Below are positions 1-12,498 of a stretch of DNA of 64,000 nucleotides, in pieces (position 1 is the first letter of the stretch; the number at the start of each line of letters is the position of its first letter). A program made the position numbers and the translations under genes. The stretch is from contig NC_135255.1 of NCBI RefSeq assembly GCF_964204865.1, positions 8,027,135-8,091,134 of the forward strand, given 5' to 3'. This DNA is from Styela clava (lineage: Eukaryota > Chordata > Ascidiacea > Stolidobranchia > Styelidae). Under the pieces are notes generated by a model. That model was given only the letters and a program-made list of their open reading frames with translations, ran no database searches and was not told the origin of the DNA.

Positions 1-51
1 ACCTGAATCTACTTCAGAGTCTATCCAAAGAGACAACCATGCATAAAGATA

Positions 52-157
52 TTTATTAATAATCATAATTTTATTTATATGAATATGAAGTATAAATTGT
101 AAATAATGAATTAAGGCTGTTTATATACGAAGCACTAGTGATTTAGTAAGCTTTATT
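52..157 (-). terminator. candidate poly(A) signals of the C8orf34-like gene
   Basis: Read on the minus strand, AATAAA hexamers occur at 152-157, 70-75 and 52-57, about 325 to 430 bases after the stop codon at 481-483. Any of them could end the transcript. The region is very AT-rich, so such hexamers also arise by chance, and no downstream GU-rich element is obvious. Confidence 0.35.
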
Positions 158-480
158 AAACGATAAAAAATACACCAAAGTTTAATAGCACCATAATACA
201 AAATATAAAAATATCAAAATTGATAATATGAAATAGATAGAAATCATGGACGGATTGTGAAATATCAAAAGGCAATAAAAATTTTGTGCAATAGAATAAA
301 AATCCGAAACATTTTAAAATGGTTCAAATCATGTTTCCAAATTAGGTCACGGATTCCAATGATCTGTTTGAGCTCTTTTTGTGCATCATGCCTATTTATG
401 TTTGATTTGCTACCATCACTACCAACACATTGCATCTTTTTCCACTGGAACATTCTGTTTTTCTCATTTTTGGATAAATA

Positions 481-3400
481 TCAATGATTTTTTGGTTTGG
501 TGTCAGGTACATCTGAGAACAAGAAATATTCAATGATGTAATATTAAAAAAATCACTACTAGTAACTCAGTAAGTACACACTCTAAATCTGAAACATATA
601 CAACATTTGATGAAATAAAATACATCAAATTCCTTAATCAACAGTTAAATGTGTGAACCAGTAGTTTTCAGCAGATGTTCCGCGGAACTTTAGGGTTCCG
701 TCAGTCCAGGCCGGGGGTTCCGCAGGTTTACATGGAAATCCGAGAGTCTGTGTTATCATATGTATATTGTTTAAATATAATCAAAATACATGTGGTGTGT
801 TTCAGAAGTGTTCAAGTCAAATTTATCATAAAAACATATTCTTGGAGTGGTCAATTTATTTTTAGTTTCTTCCATATGACATTTTTCATATTTTTTTGAT
901 CGGCATATTTTATGATAACAAATATAATCAATTGTACAGGGGTTCCATAACCCGTTGGAATGTTTCTTGGGGTTCCGCCCTGCCAAAACAGTTGAAAACC
1001 ATTGGTGTTAACAATAGATCAATGAGCAAAGCATGTTATTCTGTTAATAAAAGGCTAGAAATCTAATGTCAAGCCCTATAAATCCAGCTATCAAGCCCAA
1101 CACTTTATCCAGGCTGTCAGGTTATGATTTACCGAAAAGATGCTTGCTGTTTCAAATATTTGTAGATGCGAAGCCTTATTCAGAGCGACGATGTCTAAAC
1201 ATAATAAATATATCGAATACCATACCATCTGCAGGATCAGATTTTTTCTTCTTTTTCTTATCTTTATTCTAAAAAAGACAAATTAATATATGTATTGTTC
1301 AATATACATTGCTTCTTTATGGTGTAATCAATTTTGAAATGATCAGATCAAACTGAAATTTGCGTACCTCTCATTCATAGAATTCTATGAGTCTGTATAG
1401 AGCCTTGTTTAGAGTGAAAAATATAAATAAATACATTGGATAAAAAAATCTCAAAGTTGCTTGAAGTAAACACAAGCACAACAAAACAGTACTTGGCTAC
1501 AAAACAGTTTTTTGTGAAAAAAAAATTATGAAAGCATGTATGATAGTATGGTTTAAGCATGATAAATATGACACAGAAAAAAATAGGAAAAAAATACAAA
1601 AGGCCATGCATAACTTAATATGGAAACAGTGTCCTTCAACAAGAAAACGCAAAAGCAAAATGGTGTGTATAAATAATACAATTGATAATATTAAACTAGC
1701 TTACTTTCACACCCTCACTAGTTTTCTTGGGTGCATCTGATAAGTTCGATGCTTGTGATAATCTCCGACTTGCCTTTCCTATTTCACTTCCTTTTGGGGT
1801 CGTTGGTCGACTACGAGGTGATTTGGTTGATTTAGGATCCATTACTCTGTATGTTTCACGTCCTTTATGATAAATAATCACATTAACAATAATAATCGAT
1901 GAAAGCCAAATTCGACTTCTCTACGACAGTAGCTTGAAGTGGTTGCACCTTCAAATCTAGCTCACTACAATTTTCTAAAATGGAATCAGGTCTGAAATAG
2001 CTATTCCAATGCCTGCCAAAAATTAAAACACATCATTGTTCAGGTGCATTGCTTGGCGAAAATGCTAATAATAATATGAAAATATTCAAATATAGGTTTT
2101 GTCAACCATATGATATGTTAAATATGACTAAATAGAATTTCAAACAAATCAAGATACTGCTTTAAATGAATGATCTTTCACAAGAATACGTTCATGTTTC
2201 CGGCGAACAAAAAAAATTCTGAATTTTGAAAAGCAAATTGATTCTAAAATTTACTATTTAAAACTAACTGAAAAAGTAAGACCCAATACTACATAAAAGG
2301 AAACAAACCATTGCTATGTTCTCCATTCATTTCAACATTAGAATGAGATCTGGAAGGAGCTGTACGGGGACGACTTGTTTCTGATGATTTTCGCTTTTGC
2401 TTTTCGGGTTTTGGCTCAACTTGCTTTTCAGCAGCGGGTCTAAAAATTCCAAGGGAACAATTCAGTATTTCCATTCATTTATTAAAATGTCTTAATAGAT
2501 ATGGCTTGTTAGAAGATCTTCCAGCGTCCTTTGCCCTTGTTTTTAAGCTACATATTATCTTATTTTCATCAATGTGATAAACAAAATATAAATTAAAATG
2601 TTAAAAAACACAGGTGCATAGTTGACAATGTTTTCAAATTAAATTGTGCTATATTCATTCCTGTTATTCTTTCAACCCAGATATTGTTCACTGATTTTTA
2701 GTCAAACCTACAGTGAACACGTAACCAGATCGTCACATCGTCATTATTCTCAGTTTCAGGCTAATTGATTCGTTTGGTGCTCCTGTAGATGTGCACCACA
2801 ATGGCACACAACCGGAACCCTAACCTGGTACACATACTATGTTCAGGTTGTGCGCCATCTTGGTGCAAATACTACCGGAGAGCCATTCATTTTATACATT
2901 CATATATTCTACCTTGAAACAAATGATTCTACATTAATATCAGATCTTCTCGCACTTTTAATTTGTGAAAGCACAGATTCTACATCTGATTCTGGAGCTT
3001 CCCACACTGGTTTACGTGGTCCAGTGACCTGCAAAATAAAATACCACTGATTTAAAGATTGATTGGCCATGACTAACTAATACAAGCGGTTCGGATTAAG
3101 CCATATTTAAAAAACAGACGAGTCGAGAGCGTATAAAATACTATTCCGAATATATTATAATAAGTTAATATTCAACAGAGGAATTTCTAACAGAGAAATA
3201 GTCGGAAATGTTTAGCAGAAAAATTGTAATCAATGAATATTATCTTTTTCCATGCGGAACATATATCCTGTATCTGCTTCAATGCTTATGTATATACATA
3301 CATTAGGTATATTTTTTGCATCACCAGAAGTTAAATGAAATCTATTTTTTATTTAACCATGGGATGTCAAATGCTCAAAATAAGATTTTTCTTTCAGATA

Positions 3401-6400
3401 AAACTATTCCAAAATATTCCTACAATCAAGAAGTTAAGATATTAAATATAGACGATTTCAAAGATATTCAAAAATTGGATTCGTTATGGACATCTGTGCA
3501 TCGAAATACTTATTATGCAAAACTACACATTTATGCGAATCATGTTATATTTACAAGTTCCAAGGTCACCTGTGAAGCACTTTCGAAGTCATCATCATCT
3601 TCATCAAATTTATTTTGTACATCACTTCCTTTATTGGTTTGATTTAAACCTTCCATACCTCCAAGTTCATCGAAAAATCTAAAACAGAAAGAAATTACAA
3701 GACAAATATTTTTCTTAAAATATATCATTTCAACTCAGTCAGTAGAAACATTGGAATTGGGGTTGATAATCACAAGAGGCCTGCTTGGGGTAGTAGATTT
3801 AACTAAAGATTTGTAAATATTAAAATCTTTGAAAAGTACCAGACTATACAAAACAAACTGGTAGGATGAAATAGGCTCGACGGTGTGGCGCATCGTACTA
3901 AGCGTTAGGAATACGCTCGCCACCATGTGATGTGACCTCTGATCACCCAACGTGGGTTCGCATGTTCAAATCCCATGCAGGATAGTTATGTGAGAGAGGA
4001 TTGCTAGACTCCTCACAGTCGTAGGGTGGTCCATGTAACTGCTGGTCGGTTATGGCTTCCTCCATCAAGTCCATGCTTCCGAAAACAAATAACTGGCTAA
4101 TTAATCCCATACCCTACATGGCATGATAACCAGATGGGGGGCCGTGGTTTGCCATATGATTAAGCTGTATTATGGGCTTTCCTCTCCCCCGAGATAAATA
4201 TGTAAATTCTATCCTATCCTAGGATTTTTATATTTATTCGGGAGAGGTGATAAGACAGCGTAATCATTAATAGAATCACAGTCTGTCTGGTTGCCGTTCC
4301 ATATTAAGGTATGGAAATAGTTCCAGATTCTAGTTTCAGATACATGGACTTGATGACCCAAAAAAATGAAATCAAACCAACTCTTTTACTGTTTTTACTC
4401 TTTTCAAAAAGTTTGATTACAAAATAGCTTTAAGCATTTCTCATTTGAAGTTGGCTTACTTTGACATGTTCAAAACAAACTCAATTTCATCTTTTGATTT
4501 TCGACCAGATCTTCCAACAACAACTCCAGTTTTAGGTGGATTCTAGAATTAGGAAAAATTTATTGCAAAAAGAGTTATAGAAAAACCGTAAAGTTTCTCA
4601 TTTTGTTTATGTACATTGCACTACCATGAATCTCTGTAATTTAAGTAGCGTAACTGTACTCAGAGACCGGTTTCTTCTTCTTTTAAGTGAGTGTGTTTGC
4701 CCTTGCATTCAAAAAATTTTCTTGGAAAAAAAAATTAACTAGATGAAGTCACGTTCAAGCACAAAAATATCCATGATATACAAAACATTAACTTTTTTTT
4801 TTAATTTAAAATACCGATAGATTAACTTTCACTGTCGAATATGCACAAAATATACTGAAAGATCGAATTATGACAAATGATTATACATATCAAGCCCGGA
4901 TCGGTAAGTCAATGAGACGACGAAGTCATTATACCAATACAAACCCCACCTAATGTAACTATGAGCCATGCTACTCTTCTAAATAATAACTAAGGACATG
5001 TTAATTCAAATAAATCAACATTTTCTTGATGGCATACCTTGACACCTTCACGAATTAATTCGTCAGCATCTTCTAATATTTCAAGAGCACCATCGTCAGT
5101 TTCATCACTATTTATAGTAACGGGTGATATTGATTTAGGTTTGGAAGATTTCGACTGCGATTCGTCGACCATTTTTCTAGAAAAATATTCTAATCAATTT
5201 TATACTACTAGATTGGATGCTTATAAGCATACTATTAAATGCTTAAACAAAATAATGCAAAAGATTTCAAGTTGAAATATTATTGAATTATTCACTATAA
5301 TTAAAGAGGAATGTATGTGAATGTACATATTAAATATTTCCTTGCTGTTTAATCATTACATATATTGATAGATAATATTAAAATATATAAAATTGAAATG
5401 AATGACGTTTAAGATTAGTTTGTAACTCGATTCATATTAGCACAAATGCGAAGAAATAAAGATTGGCTATAAAAAGTCAGATTAGCAGCTTTGACTACAA
5501 ACAATACCAGGGGCGTAGCTAGAATTTTTGAAAGGGGGGGGGACAGCTTTTAAAACGGGCACCGTGATTACACTACAATTTTTTTTTAATCCATGGCTGA
5601 TGCGTTTACAGCCTAAATATAACTGAATAACCTGATGCTGATGAAAACAATCGGCATTTTAACAAAATGAAATCGCATACGTTATTAACGACTTTTTCGG
5701 TCTTCCGAAGTTTTCAAAGTGGGTTCACCCCGCATGGCTAATTCCCTGAGCAATACTACAATATTATGCTATGAACTGCAAGTCCTTCGTCTCTGTTCAA
5801 TTCCAATCTTACAGAAACCTACTTCAACTCTTCTAATCTTTTCCTTTTTGCCTCCTTAGCTGACATTTTGGCCGATTTTTTTGATGTTGATACATTGTCA
5901 CTTTTTTTGTTTTCTTCAGTTTTATATTTACCTTGAAAATATACCATAGCCGACTGTGAGTAAACACTACCAGTGTGGAATCAGAAAATTTGATTTGAAA
6001 AAATTGTATTTCCCAAATATGCGGAATTAAAAAAAACTTGTTAAAGACACGTGTGGGTTGAAGATTTTGCTTCCAAATGAGGAGATTCTAACCCGCTGAA
6101 TATACTAGCCCACTACCTGGATGTTGAGAGCCTTGTTCGAAGAATTACATTTCAATATCGAAAGATGTTTCATGCAAACAGTTTATATGAATCAAATATA
6201 TTTAGTGCATCATGTTGTATGCAAATCAAAATAGGGAAAACGTGGTCTGGCTTCAAATCCCCATTAGCCTAGTAAAGGGCCCATTCTGAAGGTATATTAA
6301 ATCCCCGATCATAACTGAAAAAATTGCAGCAGCTTCATGCAACTGACTGCTTGCTTTGAGCCATATTCAAAACCAATATGAGAGAAGGACAATCAAATTT

Positions 6401-9400
6401 AAAATCGTATAAAATAAATTCCACAACCCTGGATGTTAACATAATTCAAATAATTTTTTGTCCCTATTTGCTTGCCAGGGCATTAAATTAAAATCATTAT
6501 CTTTAGATTAACAATAAGTAGAATCAACCTGAACGAAATACAAGAAAGAATGTAAATCATATTATTTTTTTTAAAACCATACCTGATAAAGAAAGTTCTG
6601 ATTCGATATCTTCCTCGTCAGTTTTTACTTTCACTTGATGTTCACCAACAACTTTAGGTTTGGCATAAACAAGTCCTAGATCAATCTAAACAATGATATT
6701 TTTCAAAATCGCGAAAAAGTATTTAGAACAAGGGTTCCTAACCTGGGGTTCGCGAACCTCCATGGGTTCACAGGAAGATTTTCAGGGGTACTTGGAAATG
6801 GCAGATGAGTTTTCATGTGCTGCTATTTTTTAATATTCTATCTATACTACTAGAGGAAAATGCCTGCCGATTGAAATTCAGCAAAGATTTTCCCTGATTT
6901 TGCATTGCTGTGATGCAACAATGTGAAATCCACGGCTTTGTAGCCAAACTGTAAAACCTCAATAATGTGCTGCAAGCATTGCGAAATGAGATATGCTAAT
7001 TGAAACTTGAGAATTCATTAGTAAATTAGTAGTAATTAGAGGACAAGAGCAATAACATTCTTTAACACGAAGTTTTAATTTAGTTACAGCAGTTGGTCAA
7101 TAAATTGTTGTTGCAGCAAATTGTTAGTCAATATATAACAACATTGTGTGGTGTCTGATTACTGGAGGTTCGGGTTGATTGTTTCATGACTCGGGGGTAC
7201 TTAACAGGAAAATGGTTGAGAACCCCTGCTTTAGAACTCGATAATTTTTTATTACGAATAAGGGACAAATAAGATTTTTCCATATAAAATCCAGGAAAGC
7301 GAAAAGATGAAAAAGTGCTTAAAACTTTATGGAAACAAAACCTGTCATATCATTACTAGTTCAAGGTTCCATAGGAATTGTTAACCATTATCATTCCTGA
7401 TGTGTGGACTTTGATGGTAAGAGAAGCCATAACTGAATGGTGGTTACATAATCTACTAACTCTACTAACTGTGATAGCAAGACGCCAAACATTTCTTTCA
7501 CTTATAAATCATTATTCTAAATGGCCTCAAAACCCATCTGCAAGCCATCACAGAATAATAGGATTTTAAATGTGAAAATTAGTCATTAATAACAGGAATT
7601 GTGGCCATTGGTAGCTTGAGATAATAGCTGGACAAAACAGTACCGGTACTTGAAACCGAGATTTCTAACATGAGATAGCATTAAGTGCCTTGAAATGTAA
7701 CAACTTCGAAATAATGAGTATATGAGTATATATATAAATTATTTTAAATCAACATTAAAAACTCATTCGATTAGAATGATAGCATACGATTTTTCATCTT
7801 TGATTTATCTCAAATATGGCCGTACAAAACATCAATGTAAACTATGATGAATGAACATACTTGATCATCGCCACCATCTATTACATCATCTATTTTATCT
7901 CCTGAAGATATTTTCGTTTTTTGATTCCATTCTGGCTTTTCATTTTTTGTTGATTTGGTTACTGGTGTAGTTTGATTCAATTTGGAACCTAAAAACAATT
8001 TGAAGTTGAAAGTACATAAATCAGATTATAGCTAGCAGTAGCACCATTTTTTACTTGTTGAATAGAAGTATAAATTTTCTTGTCTTGCCTTGCAAAAATT
8101 ATCACATACTCCAGATTTCTTTTGATACTATATAAAGTTTTAATCACATAAATTATAGAATGTGTAATGAAAATAAACTCAAATTCCATAGTCAAATCTT
8201 TTATGAAATAATAGCACGAAAATGTGCAATAATTTTTATAACTTCAGCAGTCTATATTCTTTAAAAAATCCATGTCAAAAATAAAAATATTATATTTGAT
8301 TATAAACAGGGTGAGGTGAAAAAACCTCCCGTATTTTAAATTTTTTATGAATTAATTAAGAAATGAAATACAGTTTTTTTGCCCCATTTCCCCACCATGT
8401 ATATAATATTTATTTAGTTATAATGACATATTCGAAATATGAAAAATGAGACTGCTTATACCAAGTATTATAATATTATAAATGTGAAAGAATAATTAGA
8501 CGATTAGGAGCTAAATTCACTAACATTTATTTTAAACTTGGCCTTCTTGTAAATATCAACTATAATATATGCCAAATATTGTAAATAAAATAAAGAAAAC
8601 CTAGAAATACCTGATTTTGATTTAGCGGGAGATTTCTTTGAATGTGTTTGCCAAGGTTTGTCATACTTTCTGACCTCAGGTGATGTTGAATGTTGTGATG
8701 TTTTATCTCTGGGAGAAGTTGGTTTCATTTGTGCAGGTGCTATTAGTCGAAGATTTCAAATTGAGAAAATTTGAAAAATTGAGAAAAAATATCAGTGTTT
8801 GGAACAATGAGACATTTGAAATAATTAAAAATGTATGATAAATGATAGATAATATGCTTTAGGTCAGTGGTTCCCAAACTTCTTGGTATTGCTGACGCCC
8901 TGAAAAATGATCAAGATGTGACTTCCTGTGAAAAACGTTTTTGATACCTTTTAATAAAAAACCTTCTTTGCAATGAGTTTCATAAAAATTATGCCTGAAG
9001 GGAACTGCCGGGGTGTCAATATTGAGTCATTCGAATAAACGCGTAGACGAAGTGCTGAACGACGCTCAACATGCCCATGTTCATGAAAGGATTAGAAATG
9101 AATGATATGCATGGCTCGAGCTGACCGACTCTGTGTTTGTGATGTCATAATTGGAACAGCATTAAATGACCCGTGACGTTAGTGAGATCACTAATACCTA
9201 GATAAAATTGATCGTTACAATAATAAATATATTGTCATCTCCAGTTCAAGTGTGATTCAAACGAGAATTCCGACTTTTCTACGCACCACAGGTACAATTC
9301 CACAAAAGAAAAAAAGTTTTGCGATGCCCTAGCAAAATTCAAACGACGCACTTTGGCGTCTCGGCGCCCACTTTGAGAACCACAGCTTTAAGTAATCAAA

Positions 9401-10204
9401 TGATTAGCTATCACCTTACAAATCTAAAAGTAGGCCTAAATAATTTAAGATACTAACCTGTGGCCCACAGCATTGCATTACTGCTGATTTCTACTTTGTT
9501 TTCTTTAGTTGTAGTGCTGTCATCCCGTACAATCTGAAGAAAAGTTCTTTTAAATAAAAATAATAACAAGATTTAGAAAGAATGTAAGAACTATTTCTTA
9601 CGTGCTTTATTTTTTTTTCTTTATTTTGCAATAAATTTGCCAAATAATGTATTGGACTCGCTGGCAGATCTTTGATTAACTTTCCCATCATTTCCTAAAA
9701 AAGAGAAAAGACATTATTGTCATAACATAAATAATTGGTTTAAATCCCAGAGAGATAATTGTGTGTCTCCAAGTCTATTCATCTAACAACCAGTTAGCTA
9801 CTCCCTACCTGAGCTGGACCAGAAACTAGGCAATATCTCTTTCATACATAAATTAGGATGGAATTGCATAGCTGATTTGGAGAAGAGGAAATGGAATATC
9901 TATCCATAGGGTTTTTCTAACAGAAAAATTAAAGAAAACAATTGTATGTGTATTACGGTAATCGTAATCATGAATTTGCTTTTATTCACAAGACAAATAA
10001 TTTAAATAAAAAAATGTGGTGAAAAAATGATATTCAAAAAATTGTTCCGAAAGTTGAAGCAAAATCTACCATATTTACAGCAAAACTGATTTTGAACAAA
10101 TCTAAGAATATTAAAAAAAATAGCAATAAATGTCAAACCTCAAAAAGTTCACTAATCTTGTTTTGCCGCAGATAATTTTGAATTCTTGTTTTAGATGAAG
10201 ACAT
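481..10204 (-). CDS. C8orf34: C8orf34 (VEST1) homologue, RIIa-domain protein, 15 coding exons
   Basis: I assembled 15 exons whose phases all agree: 10204-10139, 9694-9602, 9533-9458, 8739-8611, 7988-7861, 6685-6583, 5931-5823, 5176-5038, 4542-4460, 3678-3570, 3028-2913, 2439-2309, 1862-1705, 1268-1226 and 512-481. They give 505 codons (504 residues), close to the vertebrate protein. Residues 7-45 form a PKA-RIIalpha-like dimerisation/anchoring helix pair (NYLRQNKISELFEEMMGKL). Blocks that I recall from human C8orf34 recur in order: a LWA motif, RKYDKPWQ, PEWNQKT, the acidic DDGALEILEDADELIREGV stretch, and a DDDDFESASQ tail. The last third is Ser/Pro/Lys-rich and ends in a lysine run. The terminal exon is the least certain: a good acceptor at 512 gives a short tail, and an alternative acceptor near 465 gives another short tail. 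The molecular function is not established; RIIa domains usually bind AKAP-type helices, often in cilia. Several introns hold hAT MITEs and a SINE. Confidence 0.85.
659..1004. mobile_element. hAT-type MITE in the last intron of the C8orf34-like gene
   Basis: The termini are CAGTAGTTTTCAGC on the left and, reverse-complemented, CAATGGTTTTCAAC on the right. They are flanked by near-identical 8-bp duplications: GTGTGAAC at 651-658 and GTGTTAAC at 1005-1012. The 346-bp element has subterminal GGGTTCCG repeats and no usable ORF. Length, TIR type and 8-bp duplication fit a non-autonomous hAT element. Confidence 0.75.
2787..2884. repeat. fragment of the CCATCTTGG-type MITE family
   Basis: This stretch contains an ACCCTAACCTGGTACACATACTA block followed by GCGCCATCTTGGTGCAAATACT. 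The same modules recur near 20590-20630, 29256-29325, 48868-48960 and 61806-62000. It is intronic in the C8orf34-like gene. I cannot see both ends, so the limits are approximate. Confidence 0.45.
3878..4219 (+). repeat. tRNA-derived SINE, full-length-like copy
   Basis: The head has a pol III A-box-like segment (GTGTGGCGCATCGTACTAAG) and, about 85 bases on, a B-box-like GTTCAAATCCC. The body ends in the conserved CTCTCCCCCGAGATAAATATG module. The same head and tail recur in minus orientation at 35966-36210 and as partial copies elsewhere, so this is a dispersed SINE and not a functional tRNA. It sits in an intron of the C8orf34-like gene. Confidence 0.8.
4226..4300 (-). repeat. 3' fragment of the same SINE, inverted
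   Basis: Directly after the plus-strand SINE lies a reverse-oriented copy of its 3' tail (TATTTATTCGGGAGAGG...GATAAGAC). The two copies lie tail to tail, which could form a hairpin. Confidence 0.55.
5508..5560. repeat. solitary hAT-like terminus
   Basis: CAGGGGCGTAGCTAGAATTTTT followed by a G-run resembles the end of a hAT-type element. No matching inverted terminus was found nearby, so it is either a truncated element or a chance match. Confidence 0.3.
6730..7229. mobile_element. hAT-type MITE in an intron of the C8orf34-like gene
   Basis: Perfect 8-bp flanking duplications TTTAGAAC lie at 6722-6729 and 7230-7237. The termini are AAGGGTTCCTAACC and, on the right, the reverse complement of GCAGGGGTTCTCAACC. 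The 500-bp body has subterminal GGGTTCRCG/GGGGTACTT motifs and no transposase. This is a non-autonomous hAT element inserted between the exons at 6583-6685 and 7861-7988. Confidence 0.8.
8875..9385. mobile_element. hAT-type MITE in an intron of the C8orf34-like gene
   Basis: The termini CAGTGGTTCCCAAAC and, reverse-complemented, CTGTGGTTCTCAAAG are flanked by CTTTAGGT (8867-8874) and CTTTAAGT (9386-9393), a 7/8 target duplication. The element is 511 bp and has no coding potential. It belongs to the same broad hAT type as the elements at 659 and 6730 but has a different interior. Confidence 0.75.
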
Positions 10205-10659
10205 CTTACTTATAATTATTCACTACATATAGGCTACACAAAAAACTATAAAAAAAAGCAAAAATATTAAGAATCAAAATGGTATAATATATATTCAATT
10301 GAAAAATATAATCCATGTGAATTGAAACAAATTATTAGCGAATAAAAGTTGATGAACAGTTCAAAGATAATGCTCATTCACGAGTATAGGAAATTGAAGA
10401 ATATGAAATACAGAGACAAGCTTGCGTTTTTAATAATATAGATTTCTGGAACACAACAAATTCATATTATGTATAATGTTGGGAACATCCAGAGCAGGTC
10501 TCCCACTTTTAGAATTTGTCGAGTCTTGCGCTCCACCTCAAAAATAAGTATCTAAAAAAAGCTACAAACAACAGATAGTACGGCAAAAGTATGTTCTATT
10601 CAAAAAACATGTGGATGGAACATAAATATCCAAAATGAAGAAATGTAAATATCTAAAAC

Positions 10660-10796
10660 AACGCGGGCAAGATCAAATCTAACAAATATTTTCACACTGA
10701 TGTGGTTCTCAAACAGTGGGGCGTAGACAATTTTTTGAGGGGGCGTGGAGCTAATTAAAAATGAAAATATTTGTTAGATTTGATCTTGCCCGCGTT
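10660..10796. repeat. perfect 35-bp inverted repeat
   Basis: Positions 10660-10694 and 10762-10796 are exact reverse complements (core CGCGGGCAAGATCAAATC) around a 67-bp loop. The loop contains a TGTGGTTCTCAAAC motif, which is hAT-terminus-like. This is probably a rearranged hAT remnant, upstream of the C8orf34-like start codon. Confidence 0.8.
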
Positions 10797-11414
10797 TTGC
10801 ATTGTTGAAATATACAATTCATTTATCAGTATTAACAGTGATGTTCAATTCAAAAATCTACTTCTTTGACAGGTTTATACAATGTTGATTATGATTTTGC
10901 TTTTTCAATAGACAAGGAATGCAAACACCACATTTATAAAACTTTCGACTTACTGTTCATTAGTAACACACATAAAGCTTTAAAAATCAGAATCAACCGC
11001 TGCCTTTTCAATTTCATAACAACAAAACGAGAAGTGTAAAAAAATTAAAATTTGAATAATAGTACCCAAGGAACACTTTATAATACAGAAATTCTTTTTT
11101 TCATTACTCACAAAAAGATGCAATGACTATTTTAAAATAAATACTTATGAAGAACTATAAATATTGTTAGTTTAAATATAGTTTAAAATCTACTTTCCAA
11201 GTATTATTAAAAATGTTTAAAAAACCTTGTTTTGAAAAATTCAACATTAAAGATATTTAAAAAGGCTTTTCCTTTAGAATATAGATATTCAAAATTATTG
11301 GTTATTCGTAAAATTGATTATTGTTTCAACGAAATCATGAGTTACGTCAAATTTTGAAATTTGATATGAAGCTTTTAAGAAATTGGCGTAATTACAAGTT
11401 AAAAAATATGTAAA

Positions 11415-11582
11415 AATAACATAATCTCTTTCCACAAAATATCAAGTATATTTATGAGCTTTCGGTAGATCATATTCGCTGTTTAATCAAGCCATATCTT
11501 GTTTTATCTGAAGAAGTTAGACTATGATCTAACGAAAGCTCATAAATATACTTGATATTTTGTGGAAAGAGATTATGTTATT
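11415..11582. repeat. long inverted repeat (two ~60-bp arms)
   Basis: Arm 11415-11474 and arm 11523-11582 are reverse complements with one visible mismatch (core CTTTCCACAAAATATCAAG), separated by 48 bases. It could fold into a long hairpin. It lies in the spacer between the C8orf34-like gene and KIF6. I see no transposon end or ORF that explains it. Confidence 0.85.
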
Positions 11583-12498
11583 CCTATTTATCTTTATAAT
11601 ACTATCTCTGTCACGCATCCATGTGGCAACAGCCACATACGGATCCGGAATAGAAAGTGAACAAGGGAAAAGGACCTGCAGTTCAATACACAATATTCCA
11701 CAATTCAATATTCCAAATTTCATCTTAAAATTATTTTAGATATTTTATCTTAAATTCACAAAACTATGATTTATGAAGATTCAGTTGTACATAAAAATCA
11801 GTTTTATTTAACAGATATCCATTTTATTTCCCTAAATTTCAAATTCAATTAGGTTCCTTTCTTTTGAACATCTACTGTAGATTTTGAATTATGTAGAATT
11901 TATGCTAATCACTCAATAATGAAGGAGAATAATCAATGAGCAAAGTTACGAATCTAGTCTGAAACTACAAAAACTACTGAAAATCCAAAATTGATTGTGG
12001 TGCGTAACACACCAGCAAGTATGATCATGCTCGCACATGAGACAACTTTACCCCAACAAAATCTTGAAGAAGAAAACATATTTTACAGTGAACAGGTATC
12101 ATAAACACAGGGTTGTTTAAATTTGCCATATTCATATTAAAATTACCATATTTTACGAACCATAAGGTGCAACATTAAAAAATTGCTTAGATTGGGATTT
12201 TTTCCATACAAATAGCACATCTGGCTAGAAGACGCAACCGTTTTCAAGAAGTATCGGATTACGGAACAAAATTCATTGAACAAAAAAACTCTTTAGGATT
12301 ATCGTATTTAATTTGAAGAAAACATAAAGTGGTGGTTGGTTTATAAATCAATAGTACCAATACTGATTTTAGGTGTAGTTAATGAAGCATAATGCTTATA
12401 AGGCGCACAATCAATTTTTTGAAAAAAGGGGTTCGACAAGTGCCTTATGGTCCATTAATAGAGCAATTGAGCATGTGAAATTTTTATCATATGAAACA

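Noticed and set aside
265..453. Minus-strand ORF as the terminal exon of the C8orf34-like gene
   Set aside because: Its frame does not match the phase left by the exon at 1226-1268. The exon at 481-512 has a better acceptor and the right phase.
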